A stretch of 55,896 nucleotides of DNA from Patescibacteria group bacterium UBA1370 (GTDB lineage: Bacteria > Patescibacteriota > Microgenomatia > UBA1400 > PJMF01): the NCBI GenBank assembly GCA_002306315.1, contig DBRK01000003.1:14587-70482 (forward strand), read 5' to 3'. Position numbers and translations under genes: made by a program. The first letter of the stretch is position 1. Every line of letters starts with the position of its first letter. Of the stretch, positions 49,494-55,896 are shown piece after piece. Under the pieces are notes generated by a model. That model did not search any database, was not told the DNA's origin, and was given only the letters and a program-made list of their open reading frames with translations.

Positions 49494-51455
49494 ATGAAAG
49501 CGGTATTGGAAAAGCTCAATCCCCAACAGCAAGAGGCAGTCCTCCATGAGGGCGGCGCTGCCATGGTCTTGGCTGGTGCGGGTTCCGGCAAAACCACTGT
49601 CCTCACCACCCGGGCAGCTTGGCTGCTGGCTGAAAAGAAAGTAGCCCCTAACTCGCTGATGGTAGTTACTTTTACCAACAAAGCCGCTGGCGAAATCCGC
49701 AACCGCATCCAACTCCTCACCGGCAACTCCCTGCCGTTTTCCGGCACTTTCCACAGTCTCTGCGTGCGGATTCTCCGCCGCCATGGCCACTACATCGGCT
49801 TGGATCCCAACTTTGTCATTTATGACACTGATGACCAGAAGCAAGTAATTAAGGAAATTTATAAGGCGCGCGGGCTCGAAAACAGCATGTTCGGCATGCA
49901 AGCGGTGCGCAGCACTATTTCCAACGCCAAAAACGAGATCATCGGCCCGCGCGCTTACCAAGAAATGGCCAAAGGCCAGTTCCAAACTCATGTCGGTCAG
50001 GTTTATCAATGGTATCAAGAGGAATTGCGTAAAGCCCAAGCCGTCGATTTTGACGATCTACTGCTCAAGACACTAGAGCTACTGCAACACGTTCCCCAAG
50101 CACGAGATGGTTATCAAGAACTGATTGCTCACGTTTTGGTGGATGAGTACCAGGACACCAACAAAGTCCAGTACGAGCTGACAAAAATTTTCACCAGTCC
50201 CGGTGAAAACGTTTATGTCGTTGGTGATTTTAGTCAGAGCATTTACGCCTGGAGAGGAGCCGATTACCGCAACATGCTCCAGCTCAAGCAAGACTTCAAA
50301 AACATCACCGAATACCGCTTAGAACAAAACTACCGCTCCAACCAAAATATTCTCGACGCCGCCACTGAAATTATTTCCCAAAATACCAAACATCCTATTC
50401 TAAAACTTTGGACCAACCAAAAAACCGGTAACAAAATCACCATCTATCAGGCCGAAAGCAGCCGTGACGAAGCCAGGCAAGTAGTCAAATATATCCGTCA
50501 GGAACACCGCCAGCATCCATATTCGGAGATGGCGATTCTTTACCGGACAAATGCCCAATCACGCGAATTTGAAGAAGCCTTCATTCATGCCGGCATCCCT
50601 TACCGGCTGGTTGGCGGCACAAAATTTTACGAACGCAAAGAAGTCAAGGATGTCATCTCTTATCTGCGCTACTTCACCAACCCGCAAGACACAATCAGCC
50701 TGGAACGCATCCAAAAACTTGGTAAAAGGCGGTTAGCCAAATTCCAAGAATGGACGGCTAAATGGCCAGAGCAAACCAATGCTGCCAATAATCAAACCAC
50801 TGACAGCAATCCCGCCAGCATCCTTAAAACCATCTTAGATGTCACCGGTTACCTGGATAAATACAACCACAAAACCGAAGACGATCTGAGCCGGATCGAA
50901 AATATTCACGAGTTGGTCAACGTAGCCGCTCAGTTCGATTCAGTCCGGCAGCTTTTGGAGAATATTGCTTTACTGCAAGACGATCATTTCGTCGATGTAG
51001 AAGCCAAAAACAATCAGGACGCAGTCAATATGATGAGTTTGCACTCTGCAAAGGGATTGGAATTTGCGGTCGTTTTCATGGTAGGCATGGAAGACGGCTT
51101 GCTGCCGCATAGCCGATCTATGCTTGATCCTTACCAAATGGAAGAAGAGAGGCGGCTGTGCTATGTCGGGATCACTCGGGCTAAAAGCCAGCTCTATCTG
51201 TCTTATGCCCGGTCCAGATTTCAATACGGCAGTCGCAGCTATAGTTTGCGCTCCCGTTTTCTTGGCGACATCCCTGAAGATCTGGTGGTGGTAGAAGGCG
51301 GATTCGCAGAACTGCCAGAACTAGGACTTGGCATGGGCGGACCGGTTTTTGGCAAACCCTCCGCCGGTGAAAGACGGATTGTACCGGTGGACGAAGATCT
51401 GGCCGAAGGAGTTTTGAGCGGTGATTTTGACATCGACTCCTTCATCGATAGCTAG
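49494..51455 (+). CDS. pcrA: UvrD/PcrA-type superfamily 1 DNA helicase
   Basis: 653 residues, slightly short for UvrD (~720). Motifs in order: LNPQQQEAV (Q motif), AGAGSGKTTVLTTRAAWLL, GTFHSLC, VDEYQDTN, VGDFSQSIYAWRGAD, LEQNYRSNQNILDAA, AILYRTNAQSREFE, MSLHSAKGLEFAVVF, EEERRLCYVGITRAKSQLYLSYA. It is a 3'-5' helicase that unwinds nicked DNA after UvrABC incision. The C-terminal Tudor-like RNA-polymerase-binding tail is replaced by a short acidic end (DEDLAEGVLSGDFDIDSF). Genes for UvrA, B and C are also in this window. Confidence 0.94.
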   Translation: MKAVLEKLNPQQQEAVLHEGGAAMVLAGAGSGKTTVLTTRAAWLLAEKKVAPNSLMVVTFTNKAAGEIRNRIQLLTGNSLPFSGTFHSLCVRILRRHGHYIGLDPNFVIYDTDDQKQVIKEIYKARGLENSMFGMQAVRSTISNAKNEIIGPRAYQEMAKGQFQTHVGQVYQWYQEELRKAQAVDFDDLLLKTLELLQHVPQARDGYQELIAHVLVDEYQDTNKVQYELTKIFTSPGENVYVVGDFSQSIYAWRGADYRNMLQLKQDFKNITEYRLEQNYRSNQNILDAATEIISQNTKHPILKLWTNQKTGNKITIYQAESSRDEARQVVKYIRQEHRQHPYSEMAILYRTNAQSREFEEAFIHAGIPYRLVGGTKFYERKEVKDVISYLRYFTNPQDTISLERIQKLGKRRLAKFQEWTAKWPEQTNAANNQTTDSNPASILKTILDVTGYLDKYNHKTEDDLSRIENIHELVNVAAQFDSVRQLLENIALLQDDHFVDVEAKNNQDAVNMMSLHSAKGLEFAVVFMVGMEDGLLPHSRSMLDPYQMEEERRLCYVGITRAKSQLYLSYARSRFQYGSRSYSLRSRFLGDIPEDLVVVEGGFAELPELGLGMGGPVFGKPSAGERRIVPVDEDLAEGVLSGDFDIDSFIDS

Positions 51456-51468
51456 TCAAGATGCCTGA

Positions 51469-51498
51469 TTGGCATCACTGGGCTTTTTACCTTATAAT
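51469..51498 (+). promoter_or_regulatory. Promoter of FemAB-type gene
   Basis: TTGGCA, 18-nt spacer, TATAAT (51493-51498), 11 bases before the ATG at 51510. Confidence 0.6.
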
Positions 51499-51509
51499 AG
51501 AAACCCAGT

Positions 51510-52541
51510 ATGATTGTCAGGGAAGTTACCGACCAAGAGCGTGCGCTTTACAATTCCGTAGTCAACCATCCTCTGCAAAGCTGGGAATGGGGTGAGTTCC
51601 GTAAACAGACCGGCACCCAAGTCAAACGTATAGGTTTTTATCATCAGGGCAAACTAACCAGGGGTTTTCAAGTCACTTTTCATCCAATTCCTCATCTCAA
51701 CAAAAACGCCGGCTATTTACCTAAGGCTTTTATGCCTGACGACGAACAATTGCATGCCCTTAAGGAAGTCGGCAAACAGCACAATGCCCTGTTTATCAAA
51801 CTTGAGCCAAACGTGGCCATGAAGGTCGGATCGCCTTCCGGCCATAAAGAAATCACCGATTTCTTGCTGCAGAACGGCGCAGTCCCAGGCAGACCGCTGT
51901 TTACCCGCTATTCTTTTCATCTTAAGTTAGACAAACCGGAAGAGGAACTTTTCAAAAACTTAGACTCCAAAACCCGTTACAACGTCCGCTTGGCCGTGAA
52001 AAAAGGTGTGGAAGTCTATGAAAACACTTCACAAGAAGGCATGGAGCAATACATAGAAATTTTGCAAGAGACGACCAAACGTCAGGGCTTTTATGCCCAT
52101 ACTCCCGACTATTTCCGCAAAATGTGGGACACTCTCGGCGGCTCCGGGATGCTGCGGATTTTCAATGCGGTCTATGAAGACACCGTCCTGGTTTCCTGGA
52201 TTATGTTTATTTTCAACAACACCCTGTACTATCCCTATGGAGCTTCCCGCGATTTACACCGCAATGTTATGGCCAGTAACCTCATCATGTGGGAGATGAT
52301 TAAGCTGGGCAAAAGGGAAGGCTGCACCAGCTTTGATATGTGGGGTTCGCTGGGACCGGAGCCTAAAAAATCAGATCCTTGGTACGGTTTTCATAAGTTC
52401 AAAAAAGGATATGGAGGCGACCTGGTAGAATTTGTAGGTACATACGATCTAGTCTTAGACCCATCGCTATACAAACTGTTTAGAATAGCAGAGAATGTAA
52501 GATGGAAATGGCTGCGCCTGAGAGCGCGGCTGCCTTTTTAA
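51510..52541 (+). CDS. FemAB/FemX-type peptidyltransferase for peptidoglycan bridges
   Basis: 343 residues, with the twin GNAT layout of the family. First domain: HPLQSWEWGEFRKQTG, GFYHQGKLTRGFQVTFHPIP, GYLPKAFMPDD. Then LDSKTRYNVRLAVKKGVEV, the K-x-R-x-x-x-R-A-K-K-like signature. Second domain: YYPYGASRDLHRNVMASNLIMWEMIKLGKREGCTSFDMWGS and FKKGYGGDLVEFVGTYDLVL. These enzymes add amino acids from aminoacyl-tRNA to the lipid II stem peptide. Which residue is added is not readable. No Shine-Dalgarno; leader of about four bases. Confidence 0.87.
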   Translation: MIVREVTDQERALYNSVVNHPLQSWEWGEFRKQTGTQVKRIGFYHQGKLTRGFQVTFHPIPHLNKNAGYLPKAFMPDDEQLHALKEVGKQHNALFIKLEPNVAMKVGSPSGHKEITDFLLQNGAVPGRPLFTRYSFHLKLDKPEEELFKNLDSKTRYNVRLAVKKGVEVYENTSQEGMEQYIEILQETTKRQGFYAHTPDYFRKMWDTLGGSGMLRIFNAVYEDTVLVSWIMFIFNNTLYYPYGASRDLHRNVMASNLIMWEMIKLGKREGCTSFDMWGSLGPEPKKSDPWYGFHKFKKGYGGDLVEFVGTYDLVLDPSLYKLFRIAENVRWKWLRLRARLPF

Positions 52542-52591
52542 TTATGGACGACCGGGCAGTGCCCGCAGGCTGCAAGTAACGAAAGGATATT

Positions 52592-53332
52592 ATGGCCAAC
52601 ACACGCTTTAACCGCGTTCTCCTCAAAGTAGGCGGCGAGTCGCTGCTTGGTGACCGGGAATATGGCATTGACCCCCATGCTGCCAATACTGTCGCCCAAC
52701 AAATTAAGGATATCTACACCAAACATGTGGAGATTGCCATCGTCATCGGCGCCGGCAACATCTTCCGCGGTGTAGCTGGTGCCAAGCAAGGCATTGATAG
52801 GGCGACCGCTGATTATATGGGCATGCTGGCAACAGTCATGAACGGCTTAGCACTGCAGGATGCGATAGAAAAAATCGGGGTACCAACTCGCTTGCAGTCC
52901 GCGCTGCAAATGCCGGCTGTGGCTGAAAGCTTTATCCGCCGCCGCGCCATCCGCCATATGGAAAAAGGACGAATTGTGATCTTGGCCGCCGGTACCGGTG
53001 TGCCTTACGTCACCACCGACACCGGCGCGGCTCTGCACGCTTTGGAACTCAATTGCGATGTACTGATGAAAGCCACCAAGGTTGACGGGGTTTTTGATAG
53101 AGACCCGATGCAGCATAATGACGCCAAGCGCTTTAAGACCCTGAATTTTAAAGACGCTATCGAACTCGATGGCGTCGAGGTAATGGATACAGCAGCTTTG
53201 GCAATGGCCAGAGAAAATAACATGCCGATTATGGTTTTTGAACTCTTCAAAGTAGGCAACCTTAGCAAAGCAATCGATGGCGAGGATATCGGCACCTATG
53301 TCAGCAACGATGTGGAAACAACTTTGGCTTAG
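52592..53332 (+). CDS. pyrH: Uridylate kinase (UMP kinase)
   Basis: 246 residues of the amino-acid-kinase fold. N-terminal RVLLKVGGESL (usual K-L-S-G-E-a-L, with Gly for Ser), VIGAGNIFRG, the UMP site GVPYVTTDTGAALHALEL, TKVDGVFDRDP and a C-terminal DTAALAMARENNMPIMVF. AAGGA five bases before the ATG marks a leadered gene, unlike many neighbours. It phosphorylates UMP to UDP. The residue change in the first loop is conservative and activity is expected. Confidence 0.94.
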   Translation: MANTRFNRVLLKVGGESLLGDREYGIDPHAANTVAQQIKDIYTKHVEIAIVIGAGNIFRGVAGAKQGIDRATADYMGMLATVMNGLALQDAIEKIGVPTRLQSALQMPAVAESFIRRRAIRHMEKGRIVILAAGTGVPYVTTDTGAALHALELNCDVLMKATKVDGVFDRDPMQHNDAKRFKTLNFKDAIELDGVEVMDTAALAMARENNMPIMVFELFKVGNLSKAIDGEDIGTYVSNDVETTLA

Positions 53333-53398
53333 CCGTGTTATGGTAATAGCAACAGGCAAACGGGAAATCTGTATTAGTGTACTGACAGCAAAGGTCCT

Positions 53399-54442
53399 AT
53401 GAATCAAACTTTTGGCATAAACGGTTTTGGTAGGATTGGCCGAACCAGTTTCCGCGTTTGGTGGCAACACTACCGGGATCAATTCGAGCTCAAAGCCATT
53501 AATACCTCGGGTTCTGCCGAAATTGAGGACTGGGCTCACTTGCTGAAATACGACACTAACTATGGACCATTTGCAGGCACCATCACCACCGAGCGGCACC
53601 AATCAAAAGCAGACGTGACTGACACCAACCCCGTTCTCGGAACCATCTCTGTCGATGGCGGTGCTCCGATTGTCGTCATTGCTCAACGAGACCCCAAAAA
53701 AATTCCCTGGGGTCAATACGGAGTCTCCACGGTCCTGGAATCCACTGGTGTGTTCACAACTGCGGAAACTGCTTCCGGACATTTAGAGGGCGGAGCAGTG
53801 CGGGTGATTATTTCCGCGCCTGCCAAAGGTGATGCAGTGACTACCAGCGTCCTAGGAGTGTTAAATGCAGATCCTAACGCCAAAGTGATCTCAAACGCTT
53901 CGTGCACCACAAATTGTGTAGCACCGGTTGCTCAGATCATGGTTGCCAAGTTTGGGGTAGAGAAGGCGATGCTGACCACGGTCCACTCCTACACTGACGA
54001 CCAAAATACTCAAGACAACTCCCACAAAGACATGCGCCGCGCTCGAAGTGCAGCTGAAAATATTGTCCCAACCACCACCGGTGCTGCCAAAACAACTGCT
54101 GAGGTAGTGCCGGAATTGCGGGGACTGTTTGACGGATTATCTATCCGGGTCCCAACAGCAACCGGTTCCATTTCCGACATGACTTTTTTGGTGAAACGGG
54201 ACACCACCATTGAGGAAGTAAATCAAGTTTTCATTGAAGCCTCCCAAGACCCGCGCTGGCAAAATATTCTGGCGGTCACCAACGAACCCCTGGTTTCCTC
54301 AGATATCATTGGCCGTCGTGAGTCATCCATTGTTGATCTGGGGTTAACCAATGTCATCGGCGGTAACCTTGTTAAGGTTGTCAGCTGGTACGACAACGAG
54401 TGGGGCTACTGCAACCGCCTGATTGAACAGGTTGGCCAATAA
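53399..54442 (+). CDS. gap: Glyceraldehyde-3-phosphate dehydrogenase
   Basis: 347 residues. Rossmann start FGINGFGRIGR, catalytic Cys169 in SNASCTTNC, His in TVHSYTDDQ, phosphate-binding TTGAAKT, and SWYDNEWGYCNRL. After the second beta strand the sequence is LKAINTSGSAE, so the Asp that NAD-dependent enzymes use to hold the adenine ribose is Thr36, hinting at altered cofactor preference. AAGG precedes the ATG. With tpiA, eno and gpmI in the same window it forms much of lower glycolysis; phosphoglycerate kinase and pyruvate kinase are not seen. Confidence 0.96.
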   Translation: MNQTFGINGFGRIGRTSFRVWWQHYRDQFELKAINTSGSAEIEDWAHLLKYDTNYGPFAGTITTERHQSKADVTDTNPVLGTISVDGGAPIVVIAQRDPKKIPWGQYGVSTVLESTGVFTTAETASGHLEGGAVRVIISAPAKGDAVTTSVLGVLNADPNAKVISNASCTTNCVAPVAQIMVAKFGVEKAMLTTVHSYTDDQNTQDNSHKDMRRARSAAENIVPTTTGAAKTTAEVVPELRGLFDGLSIRVPTATGSISDMTFLVKRDTTIEEVNQVFIEASQDPRWQNILAVTNEPLVSSDIIGRRESSIVDLGLTNVIGGNLVKVVSWYDNEWGYCNRLIEQVGQ

Positions 54443-54499
54443 TTTTCTAGGCAACCTTTTGTAAGCTCCGGTACTGCAGTTTATGCAATGTTCTCTGTT

Positions 54500-54505
54500 T
54501 AAACT
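54500..54505 (+). promoter_or_regulatory. -10 box of comM
   Basis: TAAACT, exactly six bases before the GTG start at 54512. Confidence 0.4.
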
Positions 54506-54511
54506 CTGGCT

Positions 54512-55870
54512 GTGCTGGCTAAAACCTTTACTGCTTCTCTCCAGGGCTTAGTGCCTACCAAAATTGAGGTGGAAGTTGACACCATCCGCGGTCAACCAAA
54601 GCTAATCATCATTGGTTTGCCGACCCAAGCTGTGGCCGAAGCCAAGGAGCGGGTGACTTCGGCCATTCTCAACTGCGGAGTGAGAATCCGCTCGCGGCGG
54701 ACAATAGTAAATCTAGCGCCCGCTGATCTCAAAAAAAGCTCCAGTTGTTTCGAGCTGCCCATTGCTGTGGCACTGCTGAAACACTACCGAGAAATTCCTG
54801 CCACCAACACCAAGACCATGTTTTTCGGAGAATTCTCTCTGAATGGCGATCTCAAGCCTCTGCGCGGAGCCTTAGCTTTGGTAGAGGCAGCTAAGAAATT
54901 AGGATTTCAAGAGGTAGTGGTCCCGGCAGCATCTGTTTCCGAACTCAAAGTGATTACCGGTATCAAGATTTTTCCAATCAGCCGTCTCAATGATTATGTG
55001 GACAGTCTGAAAAATGGCAAAATCCTGCCAGAACTGCTCGCCTCAAAATTCTCGCTCAATCAGCAAAATTTATATTCTGTCGCCGTTACCGACATCGCTG
55101 GCCAGGAACTAGCTAAGCGGGCACTGGTCATCGCAGCTGCCGGCCGACATCATCTGCTCATGGTCGGACCACCTGGTATCGGTAAGAGCATGCTCGCCCA
55201 AGGCATCATCTCTCTGCTGCCTCCGCTTACTCGTGAGGAAGCAGTTGAGACTAGTATCATCCATGCTGCCCATAACGGCAACGGCTTGCTCACCCAACGA
55301 CCTTTCAGGTCGCCGCATCACACTGCTACAGCTCAGGGACTGTTGGGAGGTGGACGGCTGTTGTCTCCAGGAGAAATTTCCCTGGCACACCGGGGTGTGC
55401 TTTTTCTGAACGGTTGCCTACTATTTACAAGTGCTGCAGGCGCTCAGGAATTCATAGGTGATCAGGGCAATCAAAATCAAATTAAGGATTCCGCGGGTAA
55501 GCAACAACCACCGAACTTCCGGTCTTCATGGTTTGGATAGTTGCCGCGCAAAAGAAAACCTTGCTTTATAGGACAGTTGCCCTTTGTGCGTCCCTTCATC
55601 TCAACAAGGGCGAGAGGTTGTACTGACGAAACGAGAAAGCTTGATCGGGTAGTGGAAAGTCGTTCTAGGGGAAAACATGCAGCTCAGTCTTTGGCTGCGA
55701 TACGAACTTGTCAGTCGGACATGAGGTACAACCTGCTTGGAAGTGACCTGCTAAATAGCCACAAAAATGAGTAAAGAGGTGAGTTCAGGGCTTGGGATAG
55801 GGTCTGGGAGTACTACAGATCGTGTCGGGGGAGAGGGTTCATATTGCAGAGGTCTTATATGTCGCACAAT
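54512..55870 (+). pseudogene. comM: ComM/YifB-like Mg-chelatase family ATPase, disrupted 3' third
   Basis: From the GTG at 54512 the first ~300 codons are a normal ComM: MLAKTFTASLQGLVPTKIEVEVD, GLPTQAVAEAKERV, Walker A VGPPGIGKSMLAQGI, SPHHTATAQGLLGGG, and HRGVLFL. Past ~55410 the expected DELPEF.. does not follow. Family-like peptides appear in different frames instead: LQVLQALRNS (from 55425), SAGKQQPPNF in the original frame to the stop at 55540, and VHIAEVLY (55837-55860), which resembles the normal C-terminus. So the gene is broken by several small indels, or the sequence at this end is faulty. ComM helps branch migration during natural transformation. Confidence 0.72.
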
Positions 55871-55896
55871 TTAGTTTCTGTGACGTAGTTTTCAGG

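Noticed and set aside
55586..55896. GTGCG at 55586 as the 5' end of a group II intron interrupting comM
   Set aside because: Disruption begins ~175 bp earlier, comM-like peptides continue past this point, and domain V or VI could not be seen.

Overview
The window looks like chromosome from a reduced-genome bacterium of the Candidate Phyla Radiation (Patescibacteria). I place it nearest Microgenomates-type lineages, with low confidence on the class. The reasons are: a stand-alone 16S rRNA gene with no 23S or 5S beside it, split by a homing-endonuclease group I intron; unusual bases at normally invariant 16S sites; short or domain-stripped versions of universal proteins; very tight gene packing; and scattered single tRNA genes. 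TGA behaves as a stop throughout, so there is no Gracilibacteria-type recoding. No phage, IS element or CRISPR array is visible; the only mobile element is the rRNA intron.

Layout. 1-9 kb: a truncated secreted Asp-box protein, seven of the eight tRNA genes in this part, a cytidylate-kinase-like protein, a GT-C mannosyltransferase-like membrane protein, an RHH-nucleotidyltransferase fusion, a secreted TIM-barrel glycosidase-like protein, a glucosaminidase-like protein, and an apparent free-standing small RNA with its own promoter and terminator. 9-18.5 kb: a YgjP-like metallopeptidase, DNA polymerase III delta, then central carbon genes (phosphohexomutase, PGI/PMI, a PEP-synthase-like protein, enolase, phosphoglycerate mutase). 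The last three have altered catalytic parts. 18.7-31 kb: lexA, cobalamin adenosyltransferase, folC, uvrB, uvrA, a transglutaminase-fold protein and uvrC, i.e. nucleotide excision repair plus its likely regulator. 31-35 kb: a compact operon of a 7TM protein, a RimK-related ATP-grasp ligase fused to a retropepsin-like domain, a MATCAP/QEGLA-type metallopeptidase and a HAD protein. I regard this as the best candidate for an undescribed ligase/peptidase system. 35-40 kb: mnmA, a nucleotidyltransferase-like protein, and the 16S gene with its structured leader and intron. 40-47 kb: clpB behind a CIRCE-like operator, tRNA-Ile, lon, and a PEGA/SH3 lipoprotein. 47-56 kb: a GT-C-like protein, tpiA, uvrD/pcrA, a FemAB-type transferase, pyrH, gap, and a comM gene that breaks down into several frames at the window end.

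Two patterns run through the whole window. First, many genes have no Shine-Dalgarno sequence but carry a TATAAT-like box whose last base lies 6-12 nt before the start codon, often exactly 6. This implies leaderless transcripts as a default, alongside a smaller set of genes with clear AGGAG sites. Second, several enzymes keep their fold but lose or change a key residue: enolase Glu209 to Val, transglutaminase Cys to Ser, phosphoglycerate mutase Ser to Thr, retropepsin Asp to His, and a PEP synthase without its phosphohistidine domain. These readings come from remembered family motifs and were not checked by database search.
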